A DNA stretch of 64,000 bases from CAWBOY01 sp963790585 (lineage in GTDB: Bacteria; Planctomycetota; Planctomycetia; Gemmatales; Gemmataceae), in the NCBI GenBank assembly GCA_963790585.1, contig CAWBOY010000007.1, forward strand, positions 496,001 through 560,000, given 5' to 3'. The notes under the pieces are model-generated. The model worked only from the letters and a program-made list of their open reading frames with translations, searched no databases and was not told the DNA's origin. This document shows positions 54,570-63,554 of this stretch, piece after piece (position 1 is the first letter of the stretch; each line of letters starts with the position of its first letter). Made by a program: the position numbers and the translations under genes.

Positions 54570-55832
54570 CAGGGCAATCGCATCTAAACGCCTGTTCATT
54601 ATTGGCTGTTCAGTTGTCAGGGACAAGGTTACTGCGAATGATTCTGGTGGAACGTACCCGTTTCACGGAGGAAAAGACTCATGGCGCAGACCCAAGCAAC
54701 CCCCTTTCTTGCCGCTTTTGCCCAGTTGCAGGATCCACGCATCAACCGTACCAAGCATCACCGACTGCTGGACATCCTCTTCATCGCCCTGTGCGCTGTC
54801 GTCAGCGGCGCCAACGATTGCGTGGCCATGGAAAAGTTCGCCAAGAGCAAGCGCGTCTGGCTCGAAAAATTCCTGGATCTGCCCGACCGCGTGCCGTCGC
54901 ATGACACCTTCGCTCGTGTGTTCGCCGCCCTGGATGGCAAAGCCTTTGTCGAGTGTTTTCTGAGCTGGGTGACCAGCCTCGAACGGAGTACGTCCGGCCA
55001 GGTGGTGGCCATCGACGGCAAGACGGCTCGTGCGACGTTGGATCGAGCCAAGAGCAAGCATCCGCTTCATGTCGTTCAGCGCCTGGGCCACGGAGAACCA
55101 ATTGCTTTTGGGTCAGGAAGTGGTCGATGACAAATCCAATGAGATCACAGCGATTCCTAAACTGTTGGAGGTGTTGGAATTGACGGGAGCGATTGTGACT
55201 TTGGATGCCATGGGATGTCAGAAAGAGATTGCCAGCAAGATACGAGAAAAGGGAGCCGATTATGTGCTGGCGGTGAAAGGGAATCAGGAGCATTTGGAGC
55301 AGGACATCGTGGAGGCGTTTGCCGCCGTGGACGAGGGTCGTAGCACGGCAACGGTGCAAACGCACACGGAGCAGGACAAGGGGCACGGTCGCTTGGAAAC
55401 GCGCTGGACGCAGACGATGGCGGTACCCAAGACGTTGCGTCATCAGGAGGATTGGCGGGATCTGGTGAGCATCGCCCGTTGCACGCGTAGCTACCAGGAG
55501 GGTGGAGTGGAGAAGTCGGAGGTGCGTTATTTTATAAGCAGCCTGCAACCCAAGGCGAAGCAGATGGCGGGAGCGATACGGAGTCATTGGGGAGTGGAGA
55601 ATGGCTTGCATTGGGTGTTGGACATGTATTTTGCGGAGGATCGCAATCGTGCTCGGACGGGCCATGCGGCAGGGAACCTGGCGTTGTTACGACGCTGGGT
55701 CATCTCGTTATTGCGGCAGGACGAATCGACCAAAGGCGGCATCGAGAAGAAGCGCTTGCAAGCAGGCTGGAACGACGAAACGCGCGAGGCCATTCTTGGC
55801 CTTTTTATGGGGGATTAGATGCGATTGCCCTG
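54570..55832 (+). mobile_element. ISAs1-family insertion sequence, copy 2
   Basis: 1263 bp with the same 18-bp termini as copy 1 and a 10-bp target duplication GGTAACGGTC (54560-54569 and 55833-55842). It lies inside a DUF1559 gene in the sense direction. Confidence 0.95.
54681..55818 (+). pseudogene. ISAs1-family DDE transposase, frameshifted (copy 2)
   Basis: The same protein as copy 1, but broken at a different place. An extra C at about 55077 shifts the frame after KSKHPLHVV. Copy 1 is normal there, and copy 2 is normal where copy 1 is broken. Neither copy, as read, encodes a full transposase. Confidence 0.9.
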
Positions 55833-56519
55833 GGTAACGGTCAATCTCTTTACGTATCTTTGCTCCCGTTCATCGAGCAAGGAAATTTTTATCGAGCTTA
55901 CACTGAAGGAAATAATCTGAAGGGTAGTGCGTTTACTGTTGACACCTATATTAGTCCGGCCGATCCGACAATTACAGGAGCCAAAAACGGCATGGGTGTG
56001 TCGAGTTATGGGGCCAACGCACAAGTGTTTCTACGTGATCCGCGCTTGACGAGTGCGTTCCCAGATGGAAGTTCTCATACTATCGCCTTCACCGAACATT
56101 ACGCACAAAATTGCGGCATAGCAGATTTTAATTGGTTTGTGCATTTTCCGAATCTAATAGAACAGCCTGGAAAAGCGGCCGTTCTTCTCCATCGCACTAC
56201 CTTCGCCGATAATGGAGCCAATCTTCGCTGGTTCACGCCTAACAATAACAAAGCCTATATCGACGCGATTCCGGTTACAAGCGGCAGCCCTCCCGTAAGC
56301 ACCAGCTCGATTCCCGGCTTAATGTTTCAGGTGCAGCCCTCGGTCGCGGATTGCGATCCGCGAATTCCACAGACGCCGCATCGCGCGATGCTAACGGCGC
56401 TTTTCGATGGCAGCGTTAAGAGTTTGACGCCGGACATTTCACCGAGTGTATTTTGGGGTGCCGTTACGGCTGGTGGTGGTGAGCTGTTGGGGGATTTTTG
56501 AGTGATTTGCGAGTTTCCT

Positions 56520-56770
56520 TATATAGCCCCCGGCTTGCCGGGGGTTGTGCGGGGCATTCGGGGACGCTGCACCAACCGGGGCATCGTTCCCCTTCGGTCG
56601 CGGCTAAGCGGCGCGGCCGCTGAAACCTGGTTCACCACAGGAGAATTTTCTCACGCCCCCCGAAACGCCGGACACCATTTCCATTGGCCTCCACCCGTTC
56701 GCGCTGATACACTTCTGAAAAGCGCTCCCCTTCCCCAGGGGCTTTCTCGCGCTTTCACGGAGGTGACACC
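56520..56770. repeat. Family D palindromic repeat and leader of the DUF1501 gene
   Basis: ATAGCCCCCGGCTTGCCGGGGG and GGGGCATTCGGGGACGCTGC, as at 50766, with a degraded second arm (to 56606). The remainder has no gene and ends in a strong Shine-Dalgarno (GGAGGTG) for the DUF1501 gene. Confidence 0.75.
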
Positions 56771-58146
56771 ATGTTTCGTCTCGAAATGGGCTCGTCCTCA
56801 CGCCGCTATTGCGATGGTCTGAGTCGCCGTAGCTTTCTCACCCTGGGCGTTGCGGGCATGGCGGCGGTTGGCTTGCCGCAGCTCTTGCGAGCGCGCGAAG
56901 CCTCGCCAAACGCGTCGAAGAAGACCTCGGTCATTCTCATCTGGCTCGACGGCGGGCCGGGTCACATGGATATGTACGATATGAAGCCGGACGCTCCGGC
57001 GGAGTATCGCGGCATCTGGAAGCCGATTCGCTCGCGCGTGCCGGGCTTCGACGTGACCGAACTGTTTCCCCTCCAGGCGAAGATCACCGACAAGTTTTCG
57101 ATGGTCCGCTCGCTGCACGACGATTCGGGCGACCATTTCGCGGGTGGGCATCGCATGCTCACGACGAAGGATATGGGAGTTAGCGGAGCCAATAACACTG
57201 GTAAATTCCCTTCGATCGGCGCCATCGTCAACCGTGAGTTAGGCGCCCGCAAAAAGGGGATGCCCGGCTATGTCGCCGTGCCATATGGCATGAGCATCGG
57301 CTTGCGGCCCGGCTACTTCGGCGGCAACATGCTCGGCACGCAGCATAATCCCTTCGAGACGGTTTCCGACCCGAACGACCCGAATTTCAAGGTCAGCAAC
57401 CTGAACCTGGCCGCCGGGCTAAACGTCGATCGGCTCGATGACCGCCGCTCGTTGGTGAAGCACTTCGATCTGGCGCGGCAGGAGCTTGATACGCTGGCCG
57501 AATCAAAGGCGATGGATCGGTTTTCGCAAGAGGCCTACGAGTTCGTCACGGGTCGGGCGGCACGGCATGCGTTTGATGTCAACAAGGAAGATCCGAAATT
57601 GCGCGACCGCTATGGCCGGCATAACTGGGGGCAAAGTGCCCTGTTGGCGCGCCGCCTGGTCGAGGCCGGCTCGACCTTTGTCACCGTCCATCTAGGCGGC
57701 TGGGATCACCATTGGGACCTGCAACAGGGCTATGAGAATTACCTGCCCAAGGTCGATCAAATGGTGGCCGCCCTCTTCACCGACCTCGAAGACCGCGGTC
57801 TGCTCGACTCGACGCTCGTCGTTCTCTGCGGCGAGTTCAGCCGCACGCCGAAGATGAACGACGGCGGCAACGGCGGCGCCCGCGCAGCATGGGCACGCCC
57901 GGCCGCGATCACTGGGGCGACGCGATGTTCTGCCTGATGGGCGGCGGCGGCGTCAAAGGCGGCCAAGTCATCGGCTCGACCGACAAGCTGGGCCAACGAC
58001 CCGCCACACGCGCCGTCACGCCATGCAACATCCACGCGACTATCTACGAAGTTCTCGGCATCGATCCGAAGCTACAGCTCCTGGAGCCGAACGGCCGGCC
58101 CGTGTCGGTACTCGATGACCCGACACCGATACGGGAGTTGTTGTAA
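56771..58146 (+). pseudogene. DUF1501 (sulfatase-like) Tat-exported protein, frameshifted
   Basis: GGAGGTG precedes the ATG. MFRLEMGSSSRRYCDGLSRR then SFLTLGVAGMAAVGLPQLLR is a Tat signal with twin Arg. The DUF1501 body follows: ILIWLDGGPGHMDMYDMKPD, MVRSLHDDSGDHFAGGHRML, WDHHWDLQQGYENYLPKVDQ and VVLCGEFSRTPKMNDGGNGG. The frame breaks near 57893 and resumes as MGTPGRDHWGDAMFCLMGGG. One missing base explains it. Corrected length is about 458. DUF1501 proteins are abundant in planctomycetes, usually beside DUF1549/DUF1553 genes; no such partner is here. Confidence 0.88.
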
Positions 58147-58159
58147 AGAACAGTATTTG

Positions 58160-58298
58160 GCGAGCCGGGAGCGTTAGCGACCGGAGTCAAAGACTCGGTT
58201 GATCCATCAGGACAAATTCATTCACAACCTCCGGTCGCTGACGCTTCCGGCTCGCCAAATATGGAAGAACTCCGGTCGCTGACGCTCCCGGCGCGCCT
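58160..58298. repeat. Family A palindromic repeat
   Basis: GGCGAGCCGGGAGCGTTAGC and inverted arms CCGGTCGCTGACGCTTCCGG and CCGGTCGCTGACGCTCCCGG. It lies between the DUF1501 gene and an ISKra4-like element. Confidence 0.8.
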
Positions 58299-58354
58299 GT
58301 GTGCGGTGTGCAAGCGAACCGCTCTAATCCGAAGATTCGACGGGTGTGCATCTT

Positions 58355-59836
58355 TTACTTGGGTGACTTTCAAGCCGCCGCTCGGTGGGGCTGGGACCAA
58401 AAGCCGTCCCAGATTTTGCCGCCGCTGACATACAGAGCTCGTAACGCTGCCACCGTGGCCGCTCCATCCTCGACCCAACGCATGCCCGATCCCTTCAAGC
58501 GTGCGCCGATGATCTTGCAACCCGCTTCCGTCGGACCGCTGCCTATGTCCCAGCCGTTTCTCCGATACGTCGGATAATCGGTGCGATGGCGATTGTTCTT
58601 GAAGTAACCAATTAGTTTCCGCAACTCCTCCTGAACTTCCGCCGACGCACGCGGGGGCAACGAGATTGTCTGCAAGTGGGTGAGCAACGCTTCGCCCCCG
58701 TGCTCATACAAAATCCCTTTCGCCTGATCTTGCCACTGTTTCCGGGCCTCTTCATCACGGCCATACAAAACCTTCGCGAAGTCACACAGGTGTTCGGCGG
58801 CGTGATACCAATCCAATATCGTCGTCAAATAGTCGGCCAAGTGTCGTTGCAACGCCTCCTCCAAACCATTGCCGCCGTCGGTCACTGCAATCAGTTCGCT
58901 CACCTGCTTGATCCCTAGCCCCCGTGCCTGCGACCGTACTTGCTCCGCTAACGCATCCAGTTCAAAGTCGACCAGGTAACGCGTATGCTCTTTCCGCGGT
59001 GTGTACAGCAACGCCGTGTACAACATCCGATGTTCTGCTTTGCCGCCACCCGCTCCTTGCATCGGCACGCTGAACGCATCCAAGCCCACATAGGCCGTCG
59101 GTTGGCCTTGCGGCCGCGACGCCGTCCAGTGCGGCTCGGGCTGGATCGGCTCGACCATCCGCCCTTCTTTTTGTTGCGCCCGCAAACGCTCGCCTTGGCC
59201 CTCCGTGGTTCGCAGCACTGTCGAGGTCGACACACGCACTCCCGAAAAGCGTTTCAGCACATCCTCGGCTGCGTCGGCAAAGGGTAACAGCGTCCCGGCC
59301 AAACAGACCAGGGGAACCAGTCCCGGACTGATCTCGTCCATGAGCCCCAACGCGTCGTCGTAGGGAATAAAACTCTGCTTGCACCGACCGCAGTAGTAAT
59401 AGGCTCGCCGAACCTGCATCTCCCCATGAATCGTCAGGACCCGACGTTGTTGGAAGGAGTGAAATTTCGCCGCATACGTGCAGTCTGGACAGGTGACGCT
59501 ACAACCTACGTAGCCCTTTTTTTCCGGCTCGCCAAACTGGCTTGCCGGACCTCGCTGACCAACTTCTGCCCCGCGTCCCGAAACTCAAAATCAATGGCAC
59601 CGAACTCCTGCGCTTCCGGCACATCGACCGCCCGCTCCACCAACTGGCGAACCGTGGCATCGACCAGAGGCTGAAGCTCTTTCATAAGGGCTTCGATTCG
59701 TTGTTCGCGTGTTTGGTTAGCGACAGCAGAAGCGGGTTGGGTAGGCATGGCTTCGCTCCCATTTGTGAAGAATCAAAGTAGATTTCCAGCTTCCCTTTAG
59801 CTTACGAGCAACCATGCGAATTTCCCACCCAAGTAA
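58355..59836 (-). mobile_element. ISKra4-like insertion sequence
   Basis: The probable ends are TTACTTGGGTG (58355-58365) and its inverse CACCCAAGTAA (59826-59836), about 1.48 kb. I found no convincing target duplication, so the ends are tentative. Confidence 0.65.
58370..59748 (-). pseudogene. ISKra4-family transposase split at an A7 run
   Basis: The N-terminal part (MPTQPASAVANQTREQRIEA to LASRKK) is in one frame. At AAAAAAA (about 59516-59524) the frame must drop one base to continue GYVGCSVTCPDCTYAAKFHS, HGEMQVRRAYYYCGRCKQ. The C-terminal part has the ISKra4 core (YVGLDAFSVPMQ, VTDGGNGLEEALQRHL, LDWYHAAEHLCDFAKVLYG, GSGPTEAGCKIIGARLKGSG). Cysteines of a zinc ribbon surround the junction. 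A7 could be a transcriptional slippage site or a homopolymer error. Confidence 0.82.
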
Positions 59837-59980
59837 CAGCTGCTCACCCAGATTCGACAAAATCGGAAGAAATAGCTTGACCATTTAGACTACAGGGTGA
59901 TAACTTCAGCTCATCCGAACTTACTCTAATACTTCGTGGGTGCGATACCGCCTTGCAAAACCTCGTTAGAGGCGCCCAAG

Positions 59981-61060
59981 ATGCCTACTCCTTTCCGAAC
60001 GAGAATCTATTTTACTGCCCTTTGTCTTTCCTTGCTGGGAGCGTTGGGTTACTTCGTGTTCTACAAAAAAGAAGCAGGTAGCACGACTTCAAATCGCTAT
60101 CTTTCACTCAATCTTGCGCCGCAATCGCTCGAGATGGGCAATGTCTGGGAGACGCATGCCCACGTTCATCGCATGACAATTGAAAATGTAAGCGATGCCG
60201 CCGTTTCGATATCTTCCTTTGCCCTTTCGTGCTCTTGTACCACTATCGAACCAAAATCACTCGACATCCCAGCTCGAGAAAAGCGTGTAATAACAGCAAC
60301 GGTCGACCTTACTCCGAAGAATGCGAAAGACCAGGATGCTGAAAGTTTTCCGTTCTCCTTTTCGATTACCCCAATTCTAGTTGGCTCATCGGCGCGGCAG
60401 GATTCCTGGGTTGTCAAAGGATCTGTTCGTCCGGTTTTGCGATGCGACCCACCCAAGGCCTATCTTGGCGTAGTCTCGACGCTCGCCGACGCAGTAACTC
60501 CCTTTGCAGTCAATGTTTCTTCGAAGGTGCCGCTGAAAGAGATCGTTGCTTCGATCGCCGGAAACCGGTTCGGTGCGACGGTTGTAAAGAACGATTTAAG
60601 AACGCAGAAGTATGTCGTGCTCGTTTCGCCAAATAAGTTGCCTGGAGGACTCGGCCTTATCACCGATGAACTGATTTTATAGCCTGTCTCGGACTCCCAA
60701 GAGGCATTGGGCAGCAAAAAAATCCCCCTATCCTTTTTGCGCACGGAAGATGTGATCGCGTCTCCGCCAAGCTTACTAATTGGAAATATCTGTCTCGGAA
60801 ATTCCGCCAAGGAAATCGTTACGCTTCTATCTCTCACGGGCAAACCATTCGAGATTGTCGGATGTTCGGTTACCTCGAAGTCAGCGGATTCTCCCTGCGT
60901 GGTGACGCCAAAATTCGAGGAAAAGCAGATTTCGATCGACTTCACTCCCACGCAAGTAGGAAGATTAGCCTTTGATTTGACAGTCGAAATCAAGCCTGCA
61001 ACCGGGACTAAGAAGTCAATTACGATACCAATAGTAGCATTTGTTTCCTCTCAGGAATAA
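59981..61060 (+). pseudogene. DUF1573-like secreted protein with an in-frame amber stop
   Basis: Starts at the ATG at 59981. A signal/anchor helix (IYFTALCLSLLGALGYFVFY) precedes a domain with the DUF1573-like pattern (MTIENVSDAAVSISSFALSC then SCTTIEPKSLDIPAREKRVI). A TAG at 60680-60682 interrupts the frame, and the same frame continues to 61060 with a second beta domain (LLIGNICLGNSAKEIVTLLS, QISIDFTPTQVGRLAFDLTV). The first part alone is 233 residues. A nonsense mutation or a sequence error is likely. The lipoprotein gene follows after 16 nt. Confidence 0.72.
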
Positions 61061-61076
61061 GGCGGCGGCCAAGCCC

Positions 61077-61148
61077 ATGATACGTTTATTACGAGAACGG
61101 ATCCCTTTTGTCCTATCTATCGGCATCGTTCTATTGGGCGCCTGCGGC
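61077..61148 (+). pseudogene. 5' end of a lipoprotein gene, cut by ISAs1 copy 3
   Basis: 24 codons remain: MIRLLRERIPFVLSIGIVLL then GACG, a perfect lipoprotein signal with lipobox LGAC. The IS begins directly after. The rest of the gene should lie beyond the right edge. Confidence 0.65.
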
Positions 61149-61690
61149 CAGGGCAATCGCATCTAATCCCCCATAAAAAGGCCAAGAATGGCCTCGCGCG
61201 TTTCGTCGTTCCAGCCTGCTTGCAAGCGCTTCTTCTCGATGCCGCCTTTGGTCGATTCGTCCTGCCGCAATAACGAGATGACCCAGCGTCGTAACAACGC
61301 CAGGTTCCCTGCCGCATGGCCCGTCCGAGCACGATTGCGATCCTCCGCAAAATACATGTCCAACACCCAATGCAAGCCATTCTCCACTCCCCAATGACTC
61401 CGTATCGCTCCCGCCATCTGCTTCGCCTTGGGTTGCAGGCTGCTTATAAAATAACGCACCTCCGACTTCTCCACTCCACCCTCCTGGTAGCTACGCGTGC
61501 AACGGGCGATGCTCACCAGATCCCGCCAATCCTCCTGATGACGCAACGTCTTGGGTACCGCCATCGTCTGCGTCCAGCGCGTTTCCAAGCGACCGTGCCC
61601 CTTGTCCTGCTCCGTGTGCGTTTGCACCGTTGCCGTGCTACGACCCTCGTCCACGGCGGCAAACGCCTCCACGATGTCCTGCTCCAAATG
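61149..61690 (-). mobile_element. ISAs1-family element, copy 3 (left part only)
   Basis: The first 542 bp of the element, including its terminal repeat and the 3' part of the transposase gene (61163-61690, minus strand). It ends exactly where a second element begins. The stretch where copy 1 has an extra A is normal here. Confidence 0.9.
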
Positions 61691-61947
61691 TGTCAGCAGC
61701 GTTTTAGCATGGGGCCAAAATTCCGCGGTGGCCCGGGCCAGGGCGCGCAGGCAGGATCGCGGGCCAGGCCGCGCGCTTTCGTAGAGGGCCATAGGCGTGC
61801 ACTGTCCCGGGCCAGCACGCGGCGTGGTTCTTTGGTTGGGATTTTGTGATAGGCTTGAAGCACTTCCCAGCGCCACTCGGCGCCAAAACGCCTCGGAGCC
61901 AGGCGCAACCTGGCCCCGAGACTTGACCGGCGGGAGCAAGACCTCCC
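61691..61947. other. Left-end leader of the ParB-encoding transposon
   Basis: GC-rich non-coding DNA with possible hairpins (for example around 61880-61920, GGAGCCAGGCGCAACCTGGCCCC). IS21-like elements often carry several transposase-binding repeats here. It shares GCCAAAATTCCGCGGTG with 28489-28505. No gene is called. Confidence 0.4.
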
Positions 61948-62484
61948 TTGGGCCCACCCTCATTTCAGCATTTCTGTGGCCAACGGCCAGAGGCACCATG
62001 TCTTCGTCGAACGCGGCGTTGTTTGCTCAAGGGTTGTGAGCGACGCTTCACGCCGGCGCGTCCTCAGGCGCGCTATTGCAGCGCGGCCTGTCGCCGGGAG
62101 GCACAGCGGTGGCGACGCTGGCAGGCGAGCCAGCGTTATCGGTCCACCGAGCGAGGCCAAGAGCGGCGGCGGGAACAGAGCCGGCGGTATCGCGAGCGAC
62201 AGCGTCAGCAACAGCGAACCGAGTCAGCTGACGAAGCTTTGCCGCGCGAGGGCCAGCGCCCAGGGTCTGCGTGCGATGATTTTGCCAGGCGGCCCTGCGA
62301 TCGACCGGGTTGTTATGAGCTTTTCCCGATCGCCGATGAACAATCGTGCAAGCGATTCTGTAGTTTGGCCTGCCGACTGGCGTTACGTCGCGTGTTGGAT
62401 CGTGAGGCGCGCTATCGGTCGCGGCGTCGGCGCTGGCGTTCGGAACGTGTGACCGAGCGTGTGCGGCCTCCAGATACGTCGTGA
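61948..62484 (+). CDS. Small Arg-rich zinc-finger protein of the transposon
   Basis: 178 residues with a TTG start. Two Cys-rich finger-like segments are visible: CLLKGCERRFTPARPQARYC followed by SAACRREAQRW, and CDRPGCYELFPIADEQSCKR followed by FCSLACR. Between them lies a very Arg/Gln-rich stretch (ERRREQSRRYRERQRQQQR) likely to bind nucleic acid. It lies first in a three-gene order before the ParB-like and transposase genes. Similar proteins accompany such elements in other genomes (from memory). An accessory role in transposition or target choice is inference. Confidence 0.7.
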   Translation: MGPPSFQHFCGQRPEAPCLRRTRRCLLKGCERRFTPARPQARYCSAACRREAQRWRRWQASQRYRSTERGQERRREQSRRYRERQRQQQRTESADEALPREGQRPGSACDDFARRPCDRPGCYELFPIADEQSCKRFCSLACRLALRRVLDREARYRSRRRRWRSERVTERVRPPDTS

Positions 62485-62639
62485 CCAAGTCTTTGCAGAT
62501 ATTTTTGAGCGAGCAGCCAGGATAAAGTGCCTCCACCCCAAACCGGAGAGAGGAGCGGGCGGTCGCGAGAGCGATTTTGCGTCCCCCGTTTCCTTTCTTC
62601 GAATGGAGGAAAGAGGGAGGTTTGGTGGAGGGTACGTAC

Positions 62640-63554
62640 ATGGCTTGGAACGACGGTATCTCACGACCGGTGATGCTTGCCGACCTGGGCCAGCACTATC
62701 GGCGTTATCGCCTGACCGATTTGGAGGCGGAGGAAGCAATGGCGGGATCGCTGCGTCGTTGGGGGCAGTTGTCACCGGTGGTGGTGTGTATGCGTGAGCA
62801 AAAATTGGAACTCCTCGACGGCTTCAAGCGTTATGCGGCGGCACGCCAGGTAGGTGGGTTAAGGAGTTTGAGCGTACGAGTATTGGAGGTGGATGAGCCG
62901 ACGGCAAAGGCGGCGATTCTGGGGTTGAACCGTGGTCAGGGTCCGGTACGGGAGTTGGAGGAGGCCTGGGTTGTCCAGGGGTTGGTACGTGACGATGGGA
63001 TGACGCAGGTGGAAGCGGCCCACTTGTTGGGCCGACACAAGAGTTGGGTGTGTCGCCGCCTGGCGTTGTTGGAGCGGTTGAGTGTGGCGGTGAAAGAGGA
63101 TTTGCGTTTGGGATTAGTGGGTCCGTCGTTGGCCCGTCAATTGACGCGGTTGCCCGTGGGCAACCAGGAAGCATTGTTGGAGTTGACGCGCCGGGAGACG
63201 TTGACGGCTCAGGAAGTGAGCGGCGTGATCGAGTTGTTGCAAGGTGCCAGTGACGAGCAGGCGGCGTTCGTGCTGGCGAAGCCTCGTGAGGCGTTGGCTC
63301 AGGTAAACGGTATGCCGACGGCATTGCGGGATCCACGTCTGAGTGGAGCCGGGAACTGGCTGGCGAAGCATTTGAGACAGGCTTTGGAAACACTGACTCG
63401 TCTGGAGAATTGGCTTCGGACGCCGAACGTGCTTGAGTTGCGAACGCAGGATCGTGAGATCCTCCAGCCGATATTGGCGCGTGTCGGCGATCAGTCCCAT
63501 GTGGTGGCGGAGTTGGTGTTGGGACCGGACCTCAAGCGTATGAGGCTGCCATGA
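62640..63554 (+). CDS. ParB/Spo0J-like protein of the transposon
   Basis: 304 residues; GGAGGG lies 8 nt before the ATG. The N-terminal ParB nuclease/CTPase-like domain (residues ~10-90) contains ADLGQHYRRYRLTDLEAEEA, MAGSLRRWGQLSPVVVC and LELLDGFKRYAAARQVG; the last is a variant of the ParB GERRxRA motif (GFKRYAA). A HTH follows near 125-160 (DGMTQVEAAHLLGRHKSWVC). The C-terminal half is helical. It overlaps the transposase start by 4 nt, so it belongs to the element and is not a chromosomal partition gene. Confidence 0.85.
   Translation: MAWNDGISRPVMLADLGQHYRRYRLTDLEAEEAMAGSLRRWGQLSPVVVCMREQKLELLDGFKRYAAARQVGGLRSLSVRVLEVDEPTAKAAILGLNRGQGPVRELEEAWVVQGLVRDDGMTQVEAAHLLGRHKSWVCRRLALLERLSVAVKEDLRLGLVGPSLARQLTRLPVGNQEALLELTRRETLTAQEVSGVIELLQGASDEQAAFVLAKPREALAQVNGMPTALRDPRLSGAGNWLAKHLRQALETLTRLENWLRTPNVLELRTQDREILQPILARVGDQSHVVAELVLGPDLKRMRLP

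Larger units (their letters stand above)
54335..56501 (+). pseudogene. DUF1559 prepilin-like protein gene interrupted by ISAs1
   Basis: The N-terminus is a prepilin-type signal (FAFTLIEVFIVIGIIFVLLA) followed by PAVQKAREGANIVASKNNLR. An ISAs1 copy is inserted after codon ~78. Removing the IS plus one 10-bp duplication leaves 298 codons including the stop, in frame (ASKVGNGQSLYVSLLPFIEQ). The rest has the DUF1559 hallmarks: SSYGANAQVF, FPDGSSHTIAFTEHYA and the C-terminal HRAMLTALFDGSVKSLTPDI. DUF1559 proteins are expanded in planctomycetes and probably form pseudopilin-like or surface structures. Confidence 0.92.

Noticed and set aside
61693..61999. Minus-strand frame upstream of the zinc-finger gene fused to the ISAs1 fragment
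   Set aside because: It crosses the boundary between two mobile elements and matches no domain.
62640..63554. Chromosomal ParB and a nearby replication origin
   Set aside because: No ParA gene and no parS-like cluster seen; the gene overlaps a transposase and lies inside a mobile element.
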